A stretch of 64,000 nt of DNA from Alkalimarinus coralli (GTDB lineage: Bacteria > Pseudomonadota > Gammaproteobacteria > Pseudomonadales > Oleiphilaceae). The notes beneath the pieces are model-generated. The model was not told the origin of the DNA, ran no database searches, and worked only from the letters and a program-made list of their open reading frames with translations. Shown here piece after piece: positions 16,510 through 24,581 of the stretch (positions are counted from its first letter, which is position 1; every line of letters starts with the position of its first letter). A program made the position numbers and the translations under genes. The stretch covers positions 3,908,001-3,972,000 of the forward strand of contig NZ_CP096016.1 in the NCBI RefSeq assembly GCF_023650515.1, read 5' to 3'.

Positions 16510-17382
16510 CTAACCTTTGTAAGAGGCCTTGAATTGGGAAGGGGTTAGCAAGGTGTGCTTTTTGAAATACTTGACGAAGTTAGTCACTTCATCAAAACCC
16601 AGTGAGTAAGCGAGTGTTTGCACTTGAAGGTTCTCCACAATCAGCTTTCTTTTTGCCTCTAAAATAGTATGGGCATCAATCAGCTGCTTAGCGGTTTGAC
16701 CACTGGCTAATTTGCATATTTCGTTCAACGACTTATAGGTCATGTGCATCGCATTGGCGTAGTCAGAGGCATCTCTGGTTTTGCAGTGCCTGACCTCAAC
16801 CAGTTGCATAAATTGAAGGAATTTTTTAATACGGGGCTCACTCAGGTTCTCGGTGTACCGGTTTGGTTTCTCACGGTTTATTTTTAACAGTAACGCTGCA
16901 AACAGTAGTTGCATGACTAAAGGGTCGGTTACCGAACGTGCCTGCTCATTATTAACCTCCAATAACAGCGACTCACAACTCCGCTTAACCCTATTGGTCA
17001 AGATAACCGTCGGTAAGTAGCTGGCAACAAGCTGGGTGGGTAAAAAAAGCGGCGTTCTGATATTGGTGCGAATTACATCCACAAACTCATCGGTGAATAA
17101 GATGAGATAGCCTTCAGGCCTATTTGTGAAATCAAACGCTTGCACCTGATGCTTATTGACAAAAATACAGCTACCCGCTTGAACAGGGTAGTGGTTAAAG
17201 TCAATAAAGTGTACTCCTTCACCTTTCGTAATATAGATAAAGCAATGAAACTCAACCCGGTGCGGCAGTGAAGGGTTATGGTCTGATGGAGTCGCCCGAC
17301 TATAGAGATCATTCAGCCATATCACTTCAATGCCTATATTCTCAGACTGGTGAGAGTGAAATTCGACTTTTGGTATATTCAT
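16510..17382 (-). CDS. AraC-family transcriptional regulator
   Basis: A 290-residue regulator with an N-terminal cupin sensor domain (residues 10-110, including HRVEFHCFIYITKGEG and VQAGSCIFVNKHQVQ) and a C-terminal AraC double helix-turn-helix (about 195-288, ending LAYSLGFDEVTNFVKYFKKHTLLTPSQFK). It lies 87 bp upstream of the SnoaL-like lipoprotein gene and may regulate it. The effector is unknown. Confidence 0.9.
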   Translation of the reverse strand: MNIPKVEFHSHQSENIGIEVIWLNDLYSRATPSDHNPSLPHRVEFHCFIYITKGEGVHFIDFNHYPVQAGSCIFVNKHQVQAFDFTNRPEGYLILFTDEFVDVIRTNIRTPLFLPTQLVASYLPTVILTNRVKRSCESLLLEVNNEQARSVTDPLVMQLLFAALLLKINREKPNRYTENLSEPRIKKFLQFMQLVEVRHCKTRDASDYANAMHMTYKSLNEICKLASGQTAKQLIDAHTILEAKRKLIVENLQVQTLAYSLGFDEVTNFVKYFKKHTLLTPSQFKASYKG

Positions 17383-17570
17383 AACATAAACCTTTTACAC
17401 CGACTGTCGGTTGAGGCGATTAATATAGCAAACAATATAGTGTAAACGATCTGCACCAAACAGAGATAAGCCTGCTCCCCCAATGTAAAGCAATGAGTTC
17501 CTGCCTGGCAACTTAACAACCAATAAACTAGCTAACCCTAAAATCTAAACGACACCACTAACATGCCAAA

Positions 17571-18575
17571 TCAATACAAATTCTTCATATCATTTTTTAC
17601 CACCGCATCGATAATAGGTGTTGCAGCTTTTCCTAAAAGCCCTTCGCCATTCATATGCATGGATAGCGCCTTTGAGAAGCGAGTCAAACTGTCAGGGCTC
17701 ACTTGGCGCTCGCTTAACCAAGGCTGGGCTTGTTGAATAGCATGGCTTTGCTCTATCGAGAAGTGACACTGTTCCAGCAGGATGCCCAGTTTAGGTCGTT
17801 TGTTATTGACGACAACGAGATCAAGCAGCTGCTCATTCTGAATTAATGTAGCGTATCCGTGAACGTGCATAACGAAGGCAGTCTCCGGTATCAACATCAG
17901 TAGTTCCACACGGTCATTTTTTAGGATATTCCTTAAACTAATCGCGACTTTATTGCCGGGACGTTCAGGTATGAATAAACGATGTTTGTCGACTAGGTAA
18001 GCTATTTTCCCTTGATCGCCCCTGGGAGATAATTCCGTTTCACCGGCCTTATTCATTGTTTTCAGCATCAGATATGGGCTCGCTGCAATAAATTGCTCTG
18101 GCGACATAAGCGAGTTCACCTCAGTCTGCGCAGACTCTTTTCTGCTACGCCAAAGTTCTGCTCTCGCAGCCGCTCTAGCGCAGTGCAAATAGACACCGCT
18201 CACGGTTAAAACTAACTGCGAATCGTGGTGCTGAACTTTGCCATTAACCCTTAGACCATGGCCGACGCCAGGCACTAAAAAATACAGACTGGCATAAACA
18301 CAATTGCTCCTCAAGCTCATACCTATATCAGGAGAAAGAACGATGGTTTTGCTATCTGCAACAAACACATCTTTTCTCGATAGCAGCTTCATTGGGTGAT
18401 TTGAGTGGCCGTAAGCCGTCACAATAAGCGCGGAAAGATCTATTAACTCTAAGCAGTACCAGTCCAACTCAGGGCGTATACGTTTATCAAGCATTTTAGG
18501 GTAGCTAGGAATGATTTTTCTGAGCTGGGCTTCTGAGCTTATATGCTGTTCTGTATTTGTCTCGAGCAGTGCCAT
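17571..18575 (-). CDS. Pyridoxamine 5'-phosphate oxidase-like flavoprotein
   Basis: A 334-residue protein resembling PPOX/MSMEG_1061-type FMN-dependent flavoproteins. The N-terminal half has the split-barrel pattern (FLVPGVGHGLRVNGKVQ near 108-124, then VYLHCARAAARAELW near 142). The second half carries a repeat of the barrel (VAISLRNILKND, ETAFVMHVHGYATL). The reaction is unknown. The gene is divergent from an AraC-type regulator, with 136 bp between them holding a candidate operator, so it is probably that regulator's target. Confidence 0.7.
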   Translation of the reverse strand: MALLETNTEQHISSEAQLRKIIPSYPKMLDKRIRPELDWYCLELIDLSALIVTAYGHSNHPMKLLSRKDVFVADSKTIVLSPDIGMSLRSNCVYASLYFLVPGVGHGLRVNGKVQHHDSQLVLTVSGVYLHCARAAARAELWRSRKESAQTEVNSLMSPEQFIAASPYLMLKTMNKAGETELSPRGDQGKIAYLVDKHRLFIPERPGNKVAISLRNILKNDRVELLMLIPETAFVMHVHGYATLIQNEQLLDLVVVNNKRPKLGILLEQCHFSIEQSHAIQQAQPWLSERQVSPDSLTRFSKALSMHMNGEGLLGKAATPIIDAVVKNDMKNLY

Positions 18576-18649
18576 ACCAATTTAACCTTAATCTAATATC
18601 AACAGTGGTTTACACTATAAACGCACAGATACTTTTCGCTGCTGGCATC

Positions 18650-18679
18650 TGGTTTCAAGGTATTGGTATTTGGTTTCAA
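18650..18679 (+). promoter_or_regulatory. Candidate AraC-type operator
   Basis: The direct repeat TGGTTTCAA occurs at 18650-18658 and 18671-18679, exactly two DNA turns (21 bp) apart, between the divergent PPOX and AraC genes. This spacing is typical for AraC-family monomer pairs. Confidence 0.5.
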
Positions 18680-18711
18680 TTTAAGCGGAGTAATTTAAAT
18701 GGCGGTCAATT

Positions 18712-19707
18712 TTGCACGTAGCTAATCAAACTGTTTCTGCAATTGCAGTCATCGACCTCGCAAACGAGTTAATCAACAATGGGGTTATTGGCGAAAGCGA
18801 CTTAGCCGATATGGGCAGCCATTTTTTAGCGCTGTATGATGCCTGGAGGGACAATAAACCGATACAGGAGTACCGGCTTCCCGAAGCGTTGCTGATAGAT
18901 CTTTGGCAACAGACAGATGCTCAACAAAAAGACTCTGACATCGGCCTTAATATCGGCTCAAATGTAAACCTCCAATCAAAAGGCGTTTTAGCAACCTGGC
19001 TCTCTCAATGCAGTACATTAGCTGAGGCCTTTTCAACATTCAGCCAAAACATATCGCTACTAAATCCGTCTGAGCACTGGCACAGCATTGATGAAGGCCA
19101 TCAAATAAAGCTTGTCGTTCGATTCAGCTCACCAGAATACCCCTCAATCGCCATAGATCGAAGCATGAGCGCCCTCCTGTCATGGAGTCAGGAATTTTCA
19201 AAGGAAGGCATCACGCCGCTTGCCACCGCGTTAGTGCGACCAGCGCCTGAGTCACAAAAAAGATACCATTCGATTTTTGGGAATAACGTATTATTTGGCC
19301 AACCCGAAAATTGTTTATGGTTATCGAAAGAGGTGTTCAGCCAAACGATTAAAGAGGCCAACCCCTACCTCAAGGAATTAGTTGCCAAGCAGGCGATGGC
19401 TCTCAATGAGCAGCTATCTAACACTCACTCTGACTCGGTATTAGCCGCAGTAAATAAACTATTGATAAAAAACCTGGCGCACTTCTGCCAGGTCGGCGCA
19501 ACCTGTGCAGAACTCTATGTCAGTCGCTCTACACTGTACCGGAGGCTCAAAAAAGAAGGCACGAGTTTTACTAAGCTGGTCAAAAAGGCCCGATTAAACG
19601 CGCTCAAGAACAATGAGCTATGCCAGATAAGCCATGATGAGCTAGCGGAAAAGCTGGGCTTTCAAGACATTGGTTCGTACTACCGGTTTCGAAAACAAAA
19701 CAACTAA
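18712..19707 (+). CDS. AraC-family regulator (OruR/ArgR-like)
   Basis: A regulator of about 331 residues with the arabinose-binding-like N-terminal domain (roughly 30-210) seen in OruR-type proteins and a compact AraC helix-turn-helix at 240-325 (VSRSTLYRRLKKEG, then LAEKLGFQDIGSYYRFRK). The C terminus is short after the second helix. The frame begins with a TTG at 18712 that lacks a good ribosome site. A much better signal, GCGGAG plus ATG at 18699, opens another frame ending after eight codons. Removing one T from the TTTT at 18710-18713 would join them, so a frameshift or sequence error near the start is possible. Confidence 0.8.
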   Translation: MHVANQTVSAIAVIDLANELINNGVIGESDLADMGSHFLALYDAWRDNKPIQEYRLPEALLIDLWQQTDAQQKDSDIGLNIGSNVNLQSKGVLATWLSQCSTLAEAFSTFSQNISLLNPSEHWHSIDEGHQIKLVVRFSSPEYPSIAIDRSMSALLSWSQEFSKEGITPLATALVRPAPESQKRYHSIFGNNVLFGQPENCLWLSKEVFSQTIKEANPYLKELVAKQAMALNEQLSNTHSDSVLAAVNKLLIKNLAHFCQVGATCAELYVSRSTLYRRLKKEGTSFTKLVKKARLNALKNNELCQISHDELAEKLGFQDIGSYYRFRKQNN

Positions 19708-19828
19708 GGGGCTCATACTCGCAGCCTAACTATTTCAAGCTCCCTCACTAATACCCGCTAGCAAAGGAATTTTCACCACAGCGCTAGAGCATCAAAAAAG
19801 TTTATTTTTAAAATAACAGTTTATGATT

Positions 19829-19850
19829 TTTTGTTTGCTCACAGACAACC
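19829..19850. promoter_or_regulatory. Candidate enhancer (UAS) for peptide gene 2
   Basis: TTGTTTG-CTCA-CAGACAA (19831-19848), an imperfect dyad centred 119.5 bp before the sigma-54 GG. This is the same distance as in copies 1 and 3, although the sequence has diverged. A second dyad, TTATTTT-T-AAAATAA, lies at 19802-19816. Confidence 0.5.
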
Positions 19851-19915
19851 AATATCATATCGAAAATATCCATTATTTTTCCGGCATTCAAATAGCTAAA
19901 CAATAACCCATTTAT

Positions 19916-19928
19916 TATCAATACCTTA
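19916..19928 (+). promoter_or_regulatory. IHF site, peptide gene 2
   Basis: TATCAATACCTTA is an exact WATCAANNNNTTR match starting 43 bp before the promoter GG. It lies within a CATTTATTATCAAT block shared with copy 3. Confidence 0.7.
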
Positions 19929-19956
19929 AGATACATTCAATCTGTTAAGTCAATTC

Positions 19957-19973
19957 TTGGCACAGCCTCTGCA
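19957..19973 (+). promoter_or_regulatory. Sigma-54 promoter, peptide gene 2
   Basis: TTGGCACAGCCTCTGCA, with GG at 19959-19960 and GC at 19971-19972 (N10), identical to copies 1 and 3. The predicted start of transcription is near 19984. Confidence 0.88.
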
Positions 19974-20062
19974 GTACTCTAAGTACGAACCAACCAAGCA
20001 ACATGAAAGGTTCTACAACTAAAAACCAAAGCATTTAAAAGCACTACTCAGAGGATACGATT

Positions 20063-20329
20063 ATGACGACTTTAGCTCTTAACACGATGAACGTTGCAAA
20101 CCTGAACATTGCAGACCTTGCCACTAGCAACGAGTTAGACCGCAAAGCCCTTAAAACCATCGCAGGTGGTTATAGCTACTGGACAGGCTGGTCAACCCAG
20201 TACAAATTCCGCGGTACAACCTTTTTAGGCTATGTATACAAAAACGGTAAGCTTCGCTCTAAAGTTCGTAAGCACCACAGCCGTAAGTGGAGCAAAACTA
20301 ACTACTTCTCTACTGACCATATTGTATAA
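20063..20329 (+). CDS. Double-glycine leader peptide, copy 2
   Basis: An 88-residue paralogue of the peptide at 13788. The leader is five residues longer (an extra NVANL-like unit, giving MNVANLNIADL) and ends KALKTIAGG. The 52-residue core differs from copy 1 at a single position (I to V in LRSKVRK). AGAGGA lies seven bases before the ATG. Leaders differ while the cores are almost unchanged, so selection appears to act on the core. The conserved leader RNA, sigma-54 promoter and terminator accompany it. Confidence 0.85.
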   Translation: MTTLALNTMNVANLNIADLATSNELDRKALKTIAGGYSYWTGWSTQYKFRGTTFLGYVYKNGKLRSKVRKHHSRKWSKTNYFSTDHIV

Positions 20330-20353
20330 GCTAAGGGTTACGGTCCTTCAAAC

Positions 20354-20384
20354 AAAAAGAGCGGCTGATGTGCCGCTCTTTTTT
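20354..20384 (+). terminator. Terminator after peptide gene 2
   Basis: AAAGAGCGGC-TGATGT-GCCGCTCTTT hairpin followed by a run of T. Confidence 0.9.
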
Positions 20385-20815
20385 GTTGTTTCAACTTCCA
20401 GTGATGCGCAAGCCGTCACCCTATATTGCTCACCCACTCAGACCATGATTGACCGCTAAGCTATTCTGACATTAGCAAAAGCGCAAAAACACGCTATATT
20501 CTTCTACATACCATGTCTGAGCATAAAGCAGGTATAAAGACTAAGTTGTTAGCCTGTTCGATGTGCCTTAAATACTTCTAACAAGGGCACTTTTCCCGAC
20601 AGACATACCAACTGCAGGGGAGAACTATTACAAAAACACTCAAAGATATTGTTGCCCGCAGATCCACGTCACCTAAAGCTTAAAGTTACCTGATAAAATA
20701 CTTGAAGTTTGTACTCTAGCTAACTGTAGACCCAGCAATCTAGTATCTGACTCTGCTGATTTTCAATTCAGCCGGTGGAGGTACAAAAAATAACAAGACA
20801 TAAAAGGCTAACCAC
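20385..20815. other. Intergenic region before the PLAT gene
   Basis: There is no coding region and no sigma-54 promoter here. A small hairpin (GCTGA-N8-TCAGC) lies near 20756-20773. I see nothing else I can name. Confidence 0.4.
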
Positions 20816-21796
20816 ATGAATAAAAGATCTGACAACAATGAGAACGACAATCCAGCCCCTCCTTCCAAAATCACAGCGTTTGCATCCATATTACGGTCAA
20901 TTGTTTACCTCTGTATTCTAGGCGTTACCGTCTTCGGAGGGATCACTGTTTATGACTACGTTACCGACAAAAGTAACAAAAATTCACCGAGCTTACCCGA
21001 AAGGGTGGTTCAACCTATCACAGGTCTTAAATCAGAAGACCAGAATACAGCCGATGCAGGGAAGGAGGGGGGCACCAACTACCAGATCATGTTTGAAACT
21101 GGGAATGATGGTACCGATGCTAACATTAGTATCATGATGTATGGCAAGAACACCTCAACAGTACCGCTTATCGTCAACTCCTTTCTTGGGTACCTCGGTT
21201 ACGATGCTTTCAAAGCAAACGGAACGGACACTCTCAAAGTAATAAACCAATTAGATGTAGGTCTTCCAGATAAAATAAAAATCACTTCTGACAACGCGGG
21301 GCCGAAGCCCGAATGGCACCTCAAGAAAGTAACTATTCGTACAGATCAAGGCGAGGAAGCGGGCTATTATCCCACCCGCAACATTGGAGGATCTCAGTCC
21401 GGTACAATCACGCTACACCGGGGCAAGGAGCAAAAAGAGTACATCGTGCATATTACCACTGCTGACAATAACGGCACCGATTCGAATGCCACTATGACCT
21501 TTCTCGGAGTTGAAGGGAGTAAAACACTCTATAATGTCAACGAGATGATTTCTGGCAATGCCTTTGAGAAAGGGGAAACCGAAATTTTTACATTTTTAAG
21601 CGAAGATCTGGGCCAGCTAGTAACGGGTAAAATTTCGCTTAAGCCTCGCCCCCTTCGCCCAAATGATTCCTGGACGATTCGGGAGTTCACCGTCGCTGAA
21701 GGTAAGCGGAAGTGGGCAGCCGTTATGCCTTTTCCAACTAAAATTAAAACTGGTTCAGACAGTGCTGCCAGCTTCATATTCGCTACCAGTCAATAA
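20816..21796 (+). CDS. Membrane-anchored tandem PLAT-domain protein
   Basis: A 326-residue protein with a short acidic cytoplasmic tail, one transmembrane helix (about residues 27-48) and an exported part. Two regions look like PLAT/LH2 beta-sandwich domains. The first is at about 86-178 (YQIMFETGNDGTDANISIMMYG, then PEWHLKKVTI). The second is at about 208-305 (YIVHITTADNNGTDSNATMTFLG, then DSWTIREFTV). PLAT domains bind lipids or partner proteins. The gene lies between peptide copies 2 and 3 and its terminator shares the hairpin core of copy 1, so it may belong to the same system. That link is inference. Confidence 0.65.
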   Translation: MNKRSDNNENDNPAPPSKITAFASILRSIVYLCILGVTVFGGITVYDYVTDKSNKNSPSLPERVVQPITGLKSEDQNTADAGKEGGTNYQIMFETGNDGTDANISIMMYGKNTSTVPLIVNSFLGYLGYDAFKANGTDTLKVINQLDVGLPDKIKITSDNAGPKPEWHLKKVTIRTDQGEEAGYYPTRNIGGSQSGTITLHRGKEQKEYIVHITTADNNGTDSNATMTFLGVEGSKTLYNVNEMISGNAFEKGETEIFTFLSEDLGQLVTGKISLKPRPLRPNDSWTIREFTVAEGKRKWAAVMPFPTKIKTGSDSAASFIFATSQ

Positions 21797-21857
21797 AGGC
21801 CTTAAATTACACAGATGAAGATAAGCAGTAGACAAAGGATAGTGTTGATCAAAAAAT

Positions 21858-21884
21858 AGAGCGGCTGATTAGTCGCTCTTTTTT
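21858..21884 (+). terminator. Terminator after the PLAT gene
   Basis: AGAGCG-GCTGATTAGT-CGCTCT followed by six T. It is nearly identical to the terminator of peptide gene 1, which suggests duplication of a cassette end. Confidence 0.9.
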
Positions 21885-21924
21885 GTTACTTGTCTGCAAC
21901 AAATAGCTGGTCGACTCACACAGC

Positions 21925-22458
21925 CTATTTAAGGTGGTTTAAATGGCTGACCGCATCCTTGAGTTGTTCATTCAGCTCTTCGTGCGTTAACGCCTGCTTT
22001 GCGGCGTCAAAATTATCAAAAAAGCTCGGAATAGATAAGCTCGCTTTCACCACACCATTGAAATATGGCGCAGATTGCACCGCTGTTGCTAATACACTCG
22101 CCCCACCCCTTGGGCCGGGAGATGTCGATAAGAGAACCATCGGTTTATTTTGATACACTTTGGGTTCAATACGTGAACACCAGTCAAACAGGTTTTTATA
22201 GGCAACAGAGTAAGAACCGTTGTGCTCAGCAAACGAAATAATAATGCCGTCACTCTCACCTATTTTTGCCAGGAAGTCTTTCGCCAGTTTAGGGTGCCCT
22301 AGCTCCTCCTCTTTATCCTGGCTGTATAAAGGCAACTCATAGTCGTTCAAATCCAACACCTCAACATCTGCTTTGTTCAACAGATGAGCCGCATACTCAA
22401 CCAGCTGCTTATTAATGGACTTTCTATGGTTACTCGCTGCAAACGCAATAATTTTCAT
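21925..22458 (-). CDS. NAD(P)H-dependent FMN reductase family protein
   Basis: A 177-residue flavodoxin-like oxidoreductase. The N-terminal FMN-phosphate loop (FAASNHRKSINKQL) is followed by EVLDLNDYELPLY, DGIIISFAEHNGSYSVAYKNLFDW and LSTSPGPRGG, the conserved segments of the NADPH-dependent FMN/quinone/chromate reductase family. The length is normal. The ATG at 22458 has AAGGAGCAGGTC upstream. It is transcribed alone on the minus strand, converging with the PLAT gene. Confidence 0.9.
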   Translation of the reverse strand: MKIIAFAASNHRKSINKQLVEYAAHLLNKADVEVLDLNDYELPLYSQDKEEELGHPKLAKDFLAKIGESDGIIISFAEHNGSYSVAYKNLFDWCSRIEPKVYQNKPMVLLSTSPGPRGGASVLATAVQSAPYFNGVVKASLSIPSFFDNFDAAKQALTHEELNEQLKDAVSHLNHLK

Positions 22459-22565
22459 GACCTGCTCCTTAAGTGAAAAGCCTATGTGGGAAGAGCTAAA
22501 AACCTACCCTTAGATTGTAGTCTTAATACCATTAAGGGGAATGGAAATTTGAGAGGCGCTAAAAA

Positions 22566-22591
22566 TGGATTCCTGCCTTCGCAGGAATGAC
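22566..22591. repeat. REP/MITE-like repeat, copy 2 (half element)
   Basis: TGGATTCCTGCCTTCGCAGGAATGAC is a single hairpin unit matching the right half of the dispersed element at 1601, 43009, 45188 and 62248. Confidence 0.7.
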
Positions 22592-22688
22592 TAAGTGACT
22601 CAAAAGAAGAAATAACGATGCAGGTACAGGTATAAACCAATCAGACTAACGCATTAAAATATTTGTTTTAACAAAACAATTCTATTTT

Positions 22689-22710
22689 TTAGTTTGTTTT
22701 TGACTAACAA
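22689..22710. promoter_or_regulatory. Candidate enhancer (UAS) for peptide gene 3
   Basis: TTAGTTTGT-N6-CTAACAA, centred 118.5 bp before the sigma-54 GG, matches the copy 1 site in all 16 flanking bases. A second, perfect dyad TTGTTTT-AAC-AAAACAA is at 22663-22679. Confidence 0.6.
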
Positions 22711-22775
22711 AACAGAAATAACAAATATCCAATAAAACCTCCAAGCTCAAGGCAATGTAATTTAAATACATTTAT

Positions 22776-22788
22776 TATCAATTAGTTA
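22776..22788 (+). promoter_or_regulatory. IHF site, peptide gene 3
   Basis: TATCAATTAGTTA is an exact match to WATCAANNNNTTR starting 42 bp before the promoter GG. Confidence 0.7.
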
Positions 22789-22815
22789 AAAAAATATGAT
22801 TATTTAAATCAAACC

Positions 22816-22832
22816 TTGGCACAGCCTCTGCA
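22816..22832 (+). promoter_or_regulatory. Sigma-54 promoter, peptide gene 3
   Basis: TTGGCACAGCCTCTGCA, with GG at 22818-22819 and GC at 22830-22831 (N10). It is identical to the other two copies. Confidence 0.88.
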
Positions 22833-22923
22833 ATATCTTAAGTACGAACCAACCAAGCAACATGAAAGGTTCTACTACTTAAACTCAAAAACACTTAGAA
22901 AGATCTACTCAGAGGATACGATG

Positions 22924-23175
22924 ATGACAACTTTAGCTCTTAACTCATTGAACATTGCAGACCTTACTACTAGCAACGAGCTAGACAGCAAAGCCCTTAA
23001 AGCCATCTCTGGTGGTTATAGCTACTGGACAGGCTGGTCTACAAAATACAACTTCCGCGGCACGACCTTTTTAGGGTATGTCTATGTCAACGGTAAGCTT
23101 CGTTCAAAAGTGCGTAAGCACCACAGCCGTAAGTGGAGCAAGACTAACTACTTCTCTACTGACCATATTGTATAA
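22924..23175 (+). CDS. Double-glycine leader peptide, copy 3
   Basis: An 83-residue paralogue. The leader ends NELDSKALKAISGG. The core has changes at four positions relative to copy 1 (WSTKYNF for WSTQYKF, VYVNG for VYKNG, and I to V), but keeps YSYWTGW, the basic stretch and the STDHIV end. Two tandem ATGs occur. The second, at 22924, lies seven bases after AGAGGA, exactly as in the other copies, and is preferred over 22921. It has the same promoter module and leader RNA as the other two. Confidence 0.85.
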   Translation: MTTLALNSLNIADLTTSNELDSKALKAISGGYSYWTGWSTKYNFRGTTFLGYVYVNGKLRSKVRKHHSRKWSKTNYFSTDHIV

Positions 23176-23200
23176 GTTAAGGGTGAGAAACCTTGAAACA

Positions 23201-23229
23201 AAAAGAGCGGCACATCAGCCGCTCTTTTT
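23201..23229 (+). terminator. Terminator after peptide gene 3
   Basis: AAAAGAGCGGC-ACATCA-GCCGCTCTTTTT, a perfect hairpin with a T run. Confidence 0.9.
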
Positions 23230-23612
23230 GTTTGCCCACCTTAAACTCCTACAAGCTCGGCTAACTCGCGTTGCTGAAGTTTTCGGCTTCTTCTTAATGT
23301 AGTCAGGGCACTACCAAATGGAGTCATTATGACCCCTGTAGTTATATCTATTGTTACCAATAGAGTAATTTAAAGGTAAATGTACAGTTTTATCGTACTT
23401 TTAAAAATGCAAAGAGGAATAGTTTAGGTGCGTTTTCTCGGGAGCCCTTAAAAATACTGCGCCGAGGGGGAGTTGTACCTGTACATTAAAATTGCACTTT
23501 CTGTTGGCGGAGGCGAAAAAGAAAAAATGAATTTGTCGATAGTTTGTATTAAAAGGAGTTGGCAGCTTTAATCCTGCATCGCTGCCTTTTGGTTTAAATT
23601 CTGACACCTCTG
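23230..23612. other. Intergenic region between peptide gene 3 and the WYL gene
   Basis: No convincing gene. A 78-codon open frame on the minus strand (23401-23637) overlaps the end of the WYL gene and has no recognisable composition or ribosome site. Confidence 0.4.
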
Positions 23613-24521
23613 CTAACGAAATACATTCTCCATGCACTTTAGGTGTTTTAGCGTATTGCCGTTGCCTAAGAAAAAGTTATAAGAGCTATTCATGTCTGGA
23701 GTATCTGCGGTATCTATTTTCCAATGCCAAACTAAATAATAGATGAGCGCCGCTTTCTCGCTGACTACGAATTCATCTTGATCTATGTCTAAATCATACT
23801 CTTGTCTGATTTCCGCCTTCTTCTTATCGGTTAGGGATGGATGAAGTGTTAAATGAACCAGTGTGGTCAGTTGCCAATCAGCGTCTGATTCTATTGTTTC
23901 GTTGTTATTTGCGAAGTCTTGCGGACACTCTTCAACTTCTTTTAAGCGCGAAAAGTTAAAACATTTGAACTCATTGCTTTCTCTATGAAATGCTCGAAAC
24001 ATCCAGGATATGCCATCAAAAAAAATTGTTGTTGGAACAAGAGTTCTTTCGCCATGATTGCTGCTAGAGCCGGACATGTAATGGCACTTAATTATATTTT
24101 TAGAGCTTATCGCACGAGTTACTTTGCTGACTAAATCAACATCTAAGATCTTAGGCGAATTACCTACGCGACTATAAGGGATTATTGGTTTGTGTTGGAG
24201 CTTTGTTTTATTGAATCCATTAGCCAGCATGCCAAGAGCCGTATCTGCATCAATATCTACTAAGGGTTGATAGGTTTCTCTAAGAATGCCATTTCGACGT
24301 AATACTCGGTCATAGTCGACATTGTTTTCTTTTTGCGCCTTATAAAATGAAATTTCTTTGGATGCGGCTGCATCACCCAGCCCAAAAAAATTGGTTATGT
24401 CAGAACGACTTAAGCCACCGGTAAATCTAAGAAGAAAGTCGATATAAGCAAGCCTTTCTGCGCTTTGAATTCCATGCTTTTCAACAAGCCCGTGAAAAGC
24501 ATGGCCTTTGATATCAGCCAT
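23613..24521 (-). CDS. WYL-domain transcriptional regulator (BrxR/CapW-like)
   Basis: A 302-residue protein with an N-terminal winged helix (residues 20-85, GLSRSDITNFFGLGDAAASKEISFYK), a WYL domain (about 135-215, IIKCHYMSGSS then RTLVPTTIFFDGISWMFRAF) and a C-terminal extension (220-300). This order matches the BrxR/CapW family of dimeric repressors that control phage-defence loci. Those proteins bind inverted repeats and are thought to sense a nucleic-acid or nucleotide signal through the WYL domain. The gene is divergent from the downstream defence region. A TACAAATA-N6-TATTTGTA dyad lies 61 bp upstream of its start codon. Confidence 0.85.
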   Translation of the reverse strand: MADIKGHAFHGLVEKHGIQSAERLAYIDFLLRFTGGLSRSDITNFFGLGDAAASKEISFYKAQKENNVDYDRVLRRNGILRETYQPLVDIDADTALGMLANGFNKTKLQHKPIIPYSRVGNSPKILDVDLVSKVTRAISSKNIIKCHYMSGSSSNHGERTLVPTTIFFDGISWMFRAFHRESNEFKCFNFSRLKEVEECPQDFANNNETIESDADWQLTTLVHLTLHPSLTDKKKAEIRQEYDLDIDQDEFVVSEKAALIYYLVWHWKIDTADTPDMNSSYNFFLGNGNTLKHLKCMENVFR

Positions 24522-24581
24522 AAAGAATCACCATTAAATTGTGTTTTTCTTAATCTTAACGTATAAAATCACTATATCAAA

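Noticed and set aside
23401-23637. 78-codon ORF overlapping the end of the WYL gene
   Set aside because: No motif, overlaps a clear gene, and has Phe runs typical of a chance frame.
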